DNA from: a virus
Length of the DNA: 64,000 nt
Direction: 5' to 3' (one strand)
Virus record (IMG/VR): IMGVR_UViG_3300021376_000028
Coordinates: 1 to 64,000 of that record
The translations under genes were made by a program, and so were the position numbers. This document shows, piece by piece, positions 29,347 to 36,589 of the stretch (positions within the stretch are counted from its first letter, which is position 1; every line of letters begins with the position of its first letter). Under the pieces are notes generated by a model that was not told the DNA's origin, searched no databases, and saw only the letters and a list, made by a program, of their open reading frames with translations.

Positions 29347-29634
29347 TTATTCAGTTGTGATTATTCCTGTCAGTTCGCTTAGCTTTTCAGTCCAATACCT
29401 ACGAAATCCGTCAGGTACCGATTTGCTATAAAAACTTTGAGATGTAATATTGAAAAATGCGGTTAGCAATTTATTATAATTTATTTCATTCCATTCATAT
29501 TGCTGAATCATTTCTACTGTTTGTTTAACCTGCTTCTCTCCATTTAGAAAAACACGATAGTCGTCGCTTTGATGATATTGCCAGTCTGTTTTGTTAATTA
29601 TTATTGCTAACTCTATAATTTCTTCATTATTCAT
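29347..29634 (-). CDS. Hypothetical protein
   Basis: A 95-residue protein (MNNEEIIELAIIINKTDWQY onward), acidic and Tyr/Asn-rich, with a C-terminal FRRYWTEKLSELTGIITTE. AGGAGAGCAA precedes this ATG; an upstream start runs into the tRNA-like gene. Function unknown. Confidence 0.6.
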   Translation of the reverse strand: MNNEEIIELAIIINKTDWQYHQSDDYRVFLNGEKQVKQTVEMIQQYEWNEINYNKLLTAFFNITSQSFYSKSVPDGFRRYWTEKLSELTGIITTE

Positions 29635-29651
29635 TTGCTCTCCTTGTTTAG

Positions 29652-29765
29652 TGGGAATGGTGAGAGTCGAACTCACTATACAGTCTTTAGACTAACAGTT
29701 ATCAACTTACCCTAGACAACAAAAGAAGACTGATAGTCGTACTATATACTCCGGCATACATTCCC
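29652..29765 (-). tRNA. tRNA-like RNA with long central helix
   Basis: On the minus strand GGGAATG pairs with CATTCCC, and GTGAG-TTCGACT-CTCAC is a normal T-arm. No normal D-arm or anticodon arm is seen. Instead CTAT-CAGTCTT pairs with AAGACTG-TATAG (11 bp with one bulge) around about 37 bases. This is 114 bases in total. It could be a tRNA with an insertion in the anticodon loop, or a tmRNA-like tRNA domain. A joined loop would read TTCTAAA or TTCTTAA (anticodon CTA or CTT), depending on the cut. Function not decided. Confidence 0.45.
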
Positions 29766-29867
29766 GTGGTGCATATTAATTAGACTTTGCTCATACATAT
29801 GCAAGATATGAGATAACCTCAACCGGTAAGGTTTATTAATTAACAGGCTCTAATCAAACCTGTATCA

Positions 29868-30569
29868 TTATGGCGTTTCAATAGAAGGTATTTGGAAAGG
29901 ATTATACTTTCTATATTCAGCCATAATAACATGTCGATATTTAGTGAAAAACTTGTTATAGTATTTATCAGTGACCGGTCCAAAATAACCGTCAACACCT
30001 ACGCCTATAATTTTCTGTATTTGATAAACGTATTTGTTTTTATCTCCAAGTTTATATTCTCTAAATAAGATCTTTGTAGGAAATTTCTTAAAAAGAACTG
30101 GGTTCCCTACATTCTTTTTACATCCCCAGCCACCAAAACCAACAGCATCTCTAAAGAAAGGTTTTTTAGTTAACTTGTCTTTAAGAGTTATAAATTCATT
30201 TTTAGTTTGATATCCCTGAGTTGATATCCTGTTTGCAACAGTAATTTGCTCTTCAACCGTTGCTAATTCTGGCTTTTTAGCGAACTCTAATCCGCCAAAG
30301 TTAATCCATGTCTGAGTATATATGCCCAATCCACCGGACCATTTTCCTTTGTCTTTCCAGTCACCACCTGTTTCGCATTGGGCCATCCTATGCCAATACA
30401 AATTCAATGCTCTGGGTTTTCCCCGCTCACTAAAAGCAGGGACGTTATTATTAATTTTAATTTCCTGTGTATTTGTTTCAGCCTCAACAGGAACTGGCTG
30501 ATAATAAAAATAGCCGTTCGTGAGAACGGTTAAAAGTAAAAATCTTAATATAAGATGTTTAGTTTTCAT
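29868..30569 (-). CDS. Secreted Rpf-like muralytic protein
   Basis: A 233-residue protein. A signal peptide covers residues 1-30 (basic MKTK, then a long hydrophobic core). The transglycosylase-like Rpf domain follows at about 58-120: WHRMAQCETGGDW with the likely catalytic Glu66, GGLGIYTQTWINFGG, and ELATVEEQITVANRI. The C-terminal part (KYVYQIQKIIGVGVDGYFGP) resembles a peptidoglycan-binding repeat. Rpf domains cleave peptidoglycan glycan strands, mainly in Actinobacteria, so this points to such a host. It may act in lysis or in host wall loosening. The ATG follows AAGGAGCGAAAA; an upstream start at 30605 is less likely. Confidence 0.85.
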   Translation of the reverse strand: MKTKHLILRFLLLTVLTNGYFYYQPVPVEAETNTQEIKINNNVPAFSERGKPRALNLYWHRMAQCETGGDWKDKGKWSGGLGIYTQTWINFGGLEFAKKPELATVEEQITVANRISTQGYQTKNEFITLKDKLTKKPFFRDAVGFGGWGCKKNVGNPVLFKKFPTKILFREYKLGDKNKYVYQIQKIIGVGVDGYFGPVTDKYYNKFFTKYRHVIMAEYRKYNPFQIPSIETP

Positions 30570-30763
30570 TTTTCGCTCCTTAAAACTATTGGTTTTACGG
30601 AACATTAATATAGCCTACAAACTACATAACATTTCCGTATTAGCATACTGCTAAGGTTGCGAAACAAGATCACTGCACATTAATAATGCTACTTGTTCCA
30701 CAAGATTACTCTTATAGGCATCACCTCCAAATACATAATTATAATTATATCAGATCTTAACTG

Positions 30764-30839
30764 GTACCGCATATGGGAATTGAACCCATCAATGGATGTT
30801 TATAAGACATCTGTGTTCAACCAGCTCACCCATGCGGCT
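30764..30839 (-). tRNA. tRNA-Ile (UAU)
   Basis: Acceptor GCCGCAT with ATGCGGT (one G-U), anticodon stem GATGT/ACATC around CTTATAA (anticodon TAT), T-arm ATGGG-TTCAATT-CCCAT and encoded CCA. It reads AUA, a codon rare in GC-rich bacteria that usually use a lysidine-modified tRNA for it. Confidence 0.92.
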
Positions 30840-30845
30840 AGTTTA

Positions 30846-31208
30846 TTAGAACTCTAAATCTTCCTCTGGAAGACTAGCAATCAGATCACTAGCATATTCA
30901 GGTCTATTGCCAAGCATCTTCGCCAAGTTGATTCTTTTTTCGCTGTACTTTGAAACATACTCATCTATTGCTTCTCCCATCGGAACACCTTTTTCTTGTG
31001 CAATTTCTTGCATCATTAAAAACATATGAATCATACTTCCATAAACCAAACCTGGCAGGAAAACCGGATTTTTAGCGTCATCTTCTAGGGATGAGATAAG
31101 GAAAGTTATCATCTCTTGACTGTTTTCGGAACAGTGAGCATTGAAAAGTTGCATTATATAATCTGTAAAAAGAACATCTTGATACTCTTTGAATGGCCGG
31201 ATTTCCAT
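30846..31208 (-). CDS. Hypothetical protein
   Basis: A 120-residue helical, acidic and Met-rich protein (VYGSMIHMFLMMQEIAQEKG, EYVSKYSEKRINLAKMLG). It lies between tRNA genes. Function unknown. Confidence 0.6.
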   Translation of the reverse strand: MEIRPFKEYQDVLFTDYIMQLFNAHCSENSQEMITFLISSLEDDAKNPVFLPGLVYGSMIHMFLMMQEIAQEKGVPMGEAIDEYVSKYSEKRINLAKMLGNRPEYASDLIASLPEEDLEF

Positions 31209-31220
31209 GATCCAATTATA

Positions 31221-31289
31221 TCACCCGTTCAGGTATAATAAAAGTAAACCTATCGCAGATAATACAGTTATCAAGAATAATTCTCTCAT
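31221..31289 (-). CDS. 22-residue membrane peptide
   Basis: MRELFLITVLSAIGLLLLYL and a short NG end form one hydrophobic helix. The ATG follows GAGGTGAGTGAAA and lies just after a similar peptide gene. Too short for certainty. Confidence 0.35.
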   Translation of the reverse strand: MRELFLITVLSAIGLLLLYLNG

Positions 31290-31291
31290 TT

Positions 31292-31375
31292 TCACTCACC
31301 TCTTTGGGCAAGCAAGTGAGAGGCGATAATCGTTATTATTGTAATTGCTCCATAACCCATTATAAATTTGATCAT
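31292..31375 (-). CDS. 27-residue membrane peptide
   Basis: MIKFIMGYGAITIITIIASH, then LLAQRGE: a single hydrophobic helix. GAGG lies 11 bases before the ATG. Its end and the next ATG are two bases apart. Short; tentative. Confidence 0.35.
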   Translation of the reverse strand: MIKFIMGYGAITIITIIASHLLAQRGE

Positions 31376-31437
31376 TATGATTAACCTCACGCCCGTTGAT
31401 TTATTTTTATTCTTAGCGCATTTTGAATACGCAATAG

Positions 31438-31509
31438 TAGGCCTATAGGGAATCGAACCCTACTCCACAGATTAAAAGTCTGTTGCTTCACCATCAAAGC
31501 TTTAGGCCT
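31438..31509 (-). tRNA. tRNA-Lys (UUU)
   Basis: Acceptor AGGCCTA with TAGGCCT, D-arm GCTT/AAGC, anticodon stem ACAGA/TCTGT around CTTTTAA (anticodon TTT), T-arm TAGGG-TTCGATT-CCCTA. CCA is not encoded. It reads AAA. Confidence 0.94.
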
Positions 31510-31512
31510 TTA

Positions 31513-31797
31513 GACACGCATTCCCCTACAAAAAGATCTAACTGGACAATATATACTACTTGTAAGAACCGTCGTATATATTGTCGGATTAATATAATTT
31601 CTTATATTACGGGTTCACAGTCATCTACCGTATAAGCCAAAATCTTATACACAAGTCAAAGCTACAGGCTATTAGCTAGTTGTGTATTGCAGTTAGTTTT
31701 TACAAATAGTGTTTCTATGGACTGAAAGCAGTCCGTTCTGGGATCTCCCCAGACACTCATGCTATTTGTGAGATAACTAACAACTTAGACTTTCCCC
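31513..31797 (-). ncRNA. Candidate large structured RNA upstream of tRNA-Lys
   Basis: A gene-free stretch of about 285 bases with many stable helices on the minus strand. From its 5' side: GTTAGTT/AACTAAC, then ACAAATAG/CTATTTGT enclosing CTGGG/CCCAG and GGACTG-CTTT-CAGTCC hairpins. Next come GTATAAG/CTTATAC, TAATATAA-GAAA-TTATATTA (a GNRA-type loop) and GACAATATATAC/GTATATATTGTC. No gene fits on either strand. No known RNA family was recognised; a phage-specific RNA is possible. Confidence 0.5.
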
Positions 31798-31800
31798 TAA

Positions 31801-31998
31801 CTACTCTTCTCGCCAGATTGGATTTTGCAAGATAATAGGTTTATTTTGAACAGGTACAGGTTCAGAATTATTGGAAAATAAACAAGGTTCAGACTCCATC
31901 ATTAGTTTAATTAAAAGAGCTGGTTGAATATTTGTACCTTTAAGTTCTTCAGCCAGTTCTTTCTCATAAGCCTCTATATCGTGAGTGTCTCTATTCAT
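31801..31998 (-). CDS. Hypothetical protein
   Basis: A 65-residue protein with an acidic helical N-terminal half (DIEAYEKELAEEL) and a Pro/Asn-rich end (VPVQNKPIILQNPIWREE). It lies immediately upstream of the structured RNA. Function unknown. Confidence 0.55.
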   Translation of the reverse strand: MNRDTHDIEAYEKELAEELKGTNIQPALLIKLMMESEPCLFSNNSEPVPVQNKPIILQNPIWREE

Positions 31999-32032
31999 TT
32001 AGTGTTCCTCATAATTGTGAAAATTTGCATAA

Positions 32033-32410
32033 CTAATCATGAATAATTTTCCATCTGTCAACGCCTGGAATGAGACCTAATTTAGATCCATCATCCCAGG
32101 TGACAAATACTGTACCAGTATCATCTATATAATCTATTGTACCAAGATCACCATACTGAAGTTTGGTATATTCATCATTGGTGCTAATAAGTTGAATTCT
32201 TTTACTAAGACAATGAAAAGATTGTTTTTCAATTTCAAATGGGTCCATTGTTACTCTTGCATCATTAAGAATCATTTGATCAGTTAATTCAGAGTATTTA
32301 AGAATCTGCAGACCACCATAGTTCTCATCCATGAATTGCTTGCAATTTTCAAGCGATCCAGAATAAAGAACAAACTGATCTCCTATGTCAACTACGTAAT
32401 AAATGCTCAT
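32033..32410 (-). CDS. DUF4314-domain protein
   Basis: A 125-residue protein. The C-terminal half matches the DUF4314 order: KRIQLISTND, LQYGDLGTIDYIDDTGTV, FVTWDDGSKLGLIPGVDRWK. The GD-GT-DYIDDTG--V-WDDGS-L motif forms a small SH3-like barrel. The N-terminal half looks like a separate alpha/beta region. Function of this family in phages is unknown. Confidence 0.75.
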   Translation of the reverse strand: MSIYYVVDIGDQFVLYSGSLENCKQFMDENYGGLQILKYSELTDQMILNDARVTMDPFEIEKQSFHCLSKRIQLISTNDEYTKLQYGDLGTIDYIDDTGTVFVTWDDGSKLGLIPGVDRWKIIHD

Positions 32411-32604
32411 TTCGTGCTAGCTTTATCTGAATTTGTAATCATTCCATTTAAAGAAACTTGCCAAGCCTTTTTGGTTTGTGGTTTTGTTTGCTTTAAATAT
32501 TCCTGTTCAGTAGCGGACATTCCATATAAGATTGCTCCTGTGAACGCAATAAGAAAAATTACCGCTCCAAGGCAAAACAAAGTTGTTTCAGACACAATCA
32601 CCAA
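32407..32604 (-). CDS. Single-pass membrane protein
   Basis: A 65-residue protein with one hydrophobic helix (LFCLGAVIFLIAFTGAILYG) and a polar, Lys/Gln-rich tail. It overlaps both neighbours by a few bases. Function unknown. Confidence 0.6.
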   Translation of the reverse strand: MVIVSETTLFCLGAVIFLIAFTGAILYGMSATEQEYLKQTKPQTKKAWQVSLNGMITNSDKASTK

Positions 32605-32789
32605 TCTCTATCTTTAAGCGCTATCATAAAAGAGCCAAGAGCAAGAATAGAAGGTACCCAAATACCAACATATATTCCATTGAGCTTGTCTAATTCAGTA
32701 TCACCGCCAAAGAAAAGCGAGATGCTAAGAACAAGACCAATAAAGGCTGATAGGATTGTTGTTGATTTAAGAATTTTTAATGGTTTCAT
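32598..32789 (-). CDS. Two-helix membrane protein
   Basis: A 63-residue protein with TILSAFIGLVLSISLFFGG and GIWVPSILALGSFMIAL helices and a charged KDRDW end. It is coupled to the next membrane gene by overlap; the pair may act together. Function unknown. Confidence 0.6.
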   Translation of the reverse strand: MKPLKILKSTTILSAFIGLVLSISLFFGGDTELDKLNGIYVGIWVPSILALGSFMIALKDRDW

Positions 32790-32837
32790 AGTTGTATCTT
32801 TTCTGTTATTGATTTTATAGGACAGGACACGGAAATA

Positions 32838-33401
32838 TTACTCAGCAGTTTCGTCAATTTCCCCCTCTAAATAGATTTTTAAATTTTCAATTTCTTGTTG
32901 AAGAAGTGTATCAACCGGAGATGGTTTTCCAAACTCATGAGTGTACTCATCAACAAAATTAACTTCAACATAACCGTTCTGATAAACCATATCTTTGTCA
33001 GTAAAGACATATCTCCAGTAAGTGCCATCTTCACCTTGGTAAGTAATGTAAGAGCCAGGTTCAATGTACCCCGAAAAACAAGTCAAAAAATAATCTTCGT
33101 TACCGATTTTGTCAGAATATATAAGATCAACAAGATTGCCATCTATATCAAGACGATACTCAAATCCAAGCGCAGTAAGGATTGCAAACATATCGCTACA
33201 AGTTTCTGGGTAGTTATAATCCATCCAAGAGAACCAAACATTTGGATTATAGCGAGTAGTATACTCTTCAGTTTTAGGATGCCTACCACCTCGCTTTAAA
33301 TCATCATGATCGTTCAGTTCACACATTCTTTCGTAGACAGAATTAAAATGCTTTTTATCCAAAAAGATTTTAGTTTCAGCTGTGTTGACATAGTAACCCA
33401 T
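32838..33401 (-). CDS. Conserved hypothetical protein
   Basis: A 187-residue protein starting MGYYVNTAETKIFLDKKHF, with YERMCELNDHDDLKRGG and NPNVWFSWMDYNYPETC. This N-terminal pattern (YYV...K-F...A-ELN-D-LKRGG) recurs in many large phages. The C-terminal half has IEPGSYITYQGEDGTYWRY. Function unknown. Confidence 0.7.
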   Translation of the reverse strand: MGYYVNTAETKIFLDKKHFNSVYERMCELNDHDDLKRGGRHPKTEEYTTRYNPNVWFSWMDYNYPETCSDMFAILTALGFEYRLDIDGNLVDLIYSDKIGNEDYFLTCFSGYIEPGSYITYQGEDGTYWRYVFTDKDMVYQNGYVEVNFVDEYTHEFGKPSPVDTLLQQEIENLKIYLEGEIDETAE

Positions 33402-33431
33402 ATTTTTACCTTTCTGTTGTTACTTATGTTG

Positions 33432-33504
33432 TGGGTATAATGGGATTCGAACCCATACTTTAAAGATTTTAAGTCTTTTGCCTCTGCCGTTGGGCTACAT
33501 ACCC
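33432..33504 (-). tRNA. tRNA-Leu (UAA), short variable arm
   Basis: Acceptor GGGTATG with TATACCC (one G-U), anticodon stem AAAGA/TCTTT around CTTAAAA (anticodon TAA), T-arm ATGGG-TTCGAAT-CCCAT. The anticodon reads UUA (Leu), but the variable region is only about 5 bases, while bacterial tRNA-Leu normally has a long variable arm. Charging by host LeuRS is uncertain. Confidence 0.88.
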
Positions 33505-33518
33505 GTTTTAACTTTTAC

Positions 33519-33953
33519 TTACAAGATTGTATCCCGGCCAGTATAGTTAAAAAATTGTTCTGTGTAGTTTTCCCATCCAGTTTGATGGACTTTGTTATGA
33601 CAATTCATACAAAGCAAAATTAGGTTTGAATCATCATCATCGCCACCATTTGCAACAGGTATTATGTGATGAACTTGAAACCTAGAATAACCAGATTTAG
33701 TCAAGCAACTTTGACAAACATTATTGTCACGAACCTTGATTCTTTCTCTGGTTATTGGATCAACACCATGTCTAAAAGTACCCTTTTTGATTTTCTTTTG
33801 TGCTTTTTTATAATTGGAATGTTTAACTTTATTATCAATTGTAATTTTGCACAAGTCATTACCACACCATCTTTTATTTCTATAAAAAACTGTTTTGTTA
33901 GCAAAAAACTTGTTATTACAACCAGCACAAATTACTTTACGCTGAATCTCCAT
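33519..33953 (-). CDS. HNH endonuclease
   Basis: About 144 residues. KVICAGCNNKFF and a later WCGNDLCKI make a zinc-binding N-terminal part. The HNH core is NVCQSCLTKSGYSRFQVHHI, then PVANGGDDDDSNLILLCMNC and HNKVH: the expected H-H...N...H order with paired Cys. HNH nucleases in phages serve in homing or in DNA packaging; here no split gene is nearby. Starts at 33986 or 33959 are also possible; I chose MEIQRKV after the upstream stop region. Confidence 0.85.
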   Translation of the reverse strand: MEIQRKVICAGCNNKFFANKTVFYRNKRWCGNDLCKITIDNKVKHSNYKKAQKKIKKGTFRHGVDPITRERIKVRDNNVCQSCLTKSGYSRFQVHHIIPVANGGDDDDSNLILLCMNCHNKVHQTGWENYTEQFFNYTGRDTIL

Positions 33954-34320
33954 GTTCATTCTTGTTGATGTCAATTTTGTACTCATCGCCTATGCTGACT
34001 TTACTAATCAAAGTTTCATAATCATGAAGATCCTCAATAGATAAATTGTGATGATTTAATTCATTAAATAAATTAATATTCTTTACAATTTCTCTATAGG
34101 TAGAAGAGTTTGGATTATAAAAATATTCTTTTGATAACCCTGGTGATTTGCTTCTTGTTGAATATTCAAAAATTCTTGCAAACCAGTTTGTTGGCTTAAA
34201 ACCGTGAACTCTTTCACATATTCTATTAGCTTTAGAAACTGCCTCTGCTACAGATGAAACATCTTCTATTATTACTGGAAAACGAAACTCCACTACAAAA
34301 TAATTTTCATATTTTGGCAT
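33937..34320 (-). CDS. Hypothetical protein
   Basis: A 127-residue protein (MPKYENYFVVEFRFPVIIED onward) with a central FKPTNWFARIFEYSTRSKS and an acidic tail. Its ATG overlaps the upstream peptide's stop (TAATG). The first strand-helix region resembles small phage proteins with a ferredoxin-like fold. Function unknown. Confidence 0.6.
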   Translation of the reverse strand: MPKYENYFVVEFRFPVIIEDVSSVAEAVSKANRICERVHGFKPTNWFARIFEYSTRSKSPGLSKEYFYNPNSSTYREIVKNINLFNELNHHNLSIEDLHDYETLISKVSIGDEYKIDINKNEHGDSA

Positions 34321-34436
34321 TATTTACCGCTTATCGCAAACATAAATAAAGCAAGGAATACAATAATTGCTATTGGGAACAATATTATTATTGCACAAAC
34401 AGTAAAAATTTTGCTTAGCGTTGATACTTGTAGCAT
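34320..34436 (-). CDS. 38-residue membrane peptide
   Basis: MLQVSTLSKIF, then a hydrophobic helix TVCAIIILFPIAIIVFLALF and a short end (MFAISGK). A strong AAGGAGGTTGAAA ribosome site precedes the ATG, and the stop overlaps the next start, which supports it. Confidence 0.6.
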   Translation of the reverse strand: MLQVSTLSKIFTVCAIIILFPIAIIVFLALFMFAISGK

Positions 34437-34510
34437 TTTCAACCTCCTTATAGGTTGTGAAATGCTACCATAGTTGAGTCTTATTAACTTTGATTCCTGA
34501 GTAAAATTTG

Positions 34511-35995
34511 TCAGTTTCCTTCCTTGTTAGAGAGCCAAAGTCTGTAGATCAATTCACCAATTCTATCGTCTGCTAAATTTCTAAACATCCTGCCCTCGTA
34601 ATTTCCATCACCAATGCTGGATGTAAAATGATCCCATTCGTGGACAATAACTGCAATAATTTCTTGGATAGAAGAATTCTCAACATCTGTGTTGAGAAAA
34701 ATTAACTTCTCTTTCTTTCCAGTTTCATCATTTTGAATACAGGTTGTCATACCTAGAGCCATAGACTCTTGTTCTTCATCTACAAAGGTGCAAATAGAAG
34801 GAAGAATTGTTTCAAACTGCTCTCCGTAAATTTCTTGTAAAATATTTGCAGCCTGTGCAATTTGTGGATAAGAAGCAAAACCTTTTGACCACTTATAAAT
34901 AAAGCTTTCGTCAAAAAGATTTTTTGCTGTTGGAATGCCAGTCTTTTCCAAGAAGTTATATGCAGATTCTGTATAAACAACCGCTGGGGAGTAGCCTTTT
35001 GACCTAATAAACTCACAATGGTTAATTGTAGCCAACTCTTCTGAGGTTATGACAGATTTGCCATGAGTGCTTTCAAAACAACTATTCCAAATATTGCTTT
35101 TGGAGTCATTAAAACCATTCCAAACTGCACTACCCGCAACAACAACATAGTTTGGAATATTGACTAATTCGTAATAAGTCTCCACATCATCTGGATTCTC
35201 AACAAACAAATCAAGGACTCTCTGAATATGCTCAGAATCTTTAAGATTGGCGAGAGTTCTCATAATTGAAACATTCATGTCATACTCAGAGTTGACTTTG
35301 CGCTCTTCATTAAGTTTAAGATTATCTAATTCGTAATCAAAAATACCTTGTAATGGAGCACCTGACCAAGCAGCAGCTGTATTTGCAGAAGAATAAACCA
35401 ACATGCCCTTACAATAAACTCTTATTGAATCATCCAATGGTTCATAGAGTTTAATTTTATGACCTTGCCAGTAATCTTCGTAAATAGGCGTTCTATTCAC
35501 CGAAAAATAACGGTCAAAATTATGGTGGATTTCCAGCATTTCAAGTGTTGCTCCAATAAAAACAGAAAACTCACCAGGAATTGAATTAATTTGATCATCA
35601 TTAACCAAACAAACTGTCCAATCAGTATTGGACAATTTGGATTCGTCTATTGCATTGGCGATAACTTCTCGGTAAATCTGATATTCAGTTTCCCAAGAAA
35701 GAGAACCCGCTTCCACAGTAAAAGAAGAAGGCTTTTCATAATTTTCATATTCATAGTAAATAGACGGGATACCATCCTCGTCTTTTACTGTATAGCGCAA
35801 AATATACGGCCCCTTATCATCAGAGCCAGTAAAGACAAAAGGAATGCCTTTCCTAAGTGCTGAAATTGGAGCAAACTTAATACCTGAACCAAATTGACCA
35901 ATTGTTGAGGCATCATCTCTTTTAGTAGAAAAACCAAGTTTCTCCAACTTCAAACGATTAACATTTTGACATTGATTTGTAATTTTAATATACAT
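34511..35995 (-). CDS. GHKL ATPase-like protein with C-terminal HExxH
   Basis: A 494-residue protein. Residues about 26-50 (STKRDDASTIGQFGSGIKFA, then PISALRKG) resemble the Hsp90/GHKL G2 motif IGQFGxGF. EVIANAIDES at 109-118 recalls an N-box, but in the reverse order. The C-terminus carries VIVHEWDHF (His452, Glu453, His456), an HExxH zinc-metallopeptidase-like motif, in a helix before a GDGNYEGR segment. The middle is unassigned. An ATP-driven or ATP-gated metalloprotease is a possible reading; either site may be non-functional. It is the largest gene of the small-gene cluster. Confidence 0.65.
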   Translation of the reverse strand: MYIKITNQCQNVNRLKLEKLGFSTKRDDASTIGQFGSGIKFAPISALRKGIPFVFTGSDDKGPYILRYTVKDEDGIPSIYYEYENYEKPSSFTVEAGSLSWETEYQIYREVIANAIDESKLSNTDWTVCLVNDDQINSIPGEFSVFIGATLEMLEIHHNFDRYFSVNRTPIYEDYWQGHKIKLYEPLDDSIRVYCKGMLVYSSANTAAAWSGAPLQGIFDYELDNLKLNEERKVNSEYDMNVSIMRTLANLKDSEHIQRVLDLFVENPDDVETYYELVNIPNYVVVAGSAVWNGFNDSKSNIWNSCFESTHGKSVITSEELATINHCEFIRSKGYSPAVVYTESAYNFLEKTGIPTAKNLFDESFIYKWSKGFASYPQIAQAANILQEIYGEQFETILPSICTFVDEEQESMALGMTTCIQNDETGKKEKLIFLNTDVENSSIQEIIAVIVHEWDHFTSSIGDGNYEGRMFRNLADDRIGELIYRLWLSNKEGN

Positions 35996-36013
35996 ATGAT
36001 ATTACCTTTCATT

Positions 36014-36047
36014 ACGACGCGGGGAGGCAGTTTCCTGCCTCCCCGCA
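36014..36047 (-). other. Stable hairpin between two genes
   Basis: CGGGGAGGCAG and CTGCCTCCCCG form an 11-bp stem closed by GAAA on the minus strand. No U-run follows, and a ribosome site lies about 15 bases downstream. It may stabilise or process the mRNA rather than terminate it. Confidence 0.6.
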
Positions 36048-36067
36048 TCATTGTTATTGTTTGTAAA

Positions 36068-36589
36068 TTAAATTATTGCTTCTGGATTATTGCCAAGAGC
36101 AGGATTATTTGCAGGAACAGCGAGACCAAAAGACTCCGCGATCATCTCTTGTAAAATTGGCTTGATCTTATCCTTCAAGTTTTTGAACTCTTGATCAAGA
36201 ACAAGTTTAACCGAATCACTGATTTCTGTTTTGACAAGATAAGACAACTCCGCCTTAGTAAGCGAGGTCAAGTTTATCCTTGATTCATCAACGAGATATT
36301 TGAAACCCGACTCAATAGCCTCAGTAAAAGCTTCGCCAGTACGACAAGCATTTCCTGGGCTATACATTTCCAACAGCCTCCGTGCTTCGTAAAGATAATC
36401 AACATCAAGATCGTTTGAATAATCTGATATATCAAAATTATTACGGAACCAAGACTCAATGTAACTGTCAAGGTTTGATTCAACCCAGTTTTCAATTTCG
36501 CTGTGGTTGCTATCTGTTTCAAAGATCTTGGTAGCAAGATCATCAATGTCAACATCAATAGTTAACTTTGCGTTGGTTGTAATTTCCAT
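36068..36589 (-). CDS. Hypothetical acidic protein
   Basis: A 173-residue, acidic protein (TIDVDIDDLATKIFETD, NWVESNLDSYIESWF, LTSLTKAELSYLVK). The start shows a repetitive beta strand followed by helical regions. A short low-complexity end (NNPALGNNPEAII) follows. It precedes a strong hairpin. Function unknown. Confidence 0.6.
   Translation of the reverse strand: MEITTNAKLTIDVDIDDLATKIFETDSNHSEIENWVESNLDSYIESWFRNNFDISDYSNDLDVDYLYEARRLLEMYSPGNACRTGEAFTEAIESGFKYLVDESRINLTSLTKAELSYLVKTEISDSVKLVLDQEFKNLKDKIKPILQEMIAESFGLAVPANNPALGNNPEAII

Noticed and set aside
31561-31660. A further tRNA gene in the structured RNA
   Set aside because: A short anticodon-like stem-loop exists, but no acceptor and T-arm pair could be found at proper spacing.
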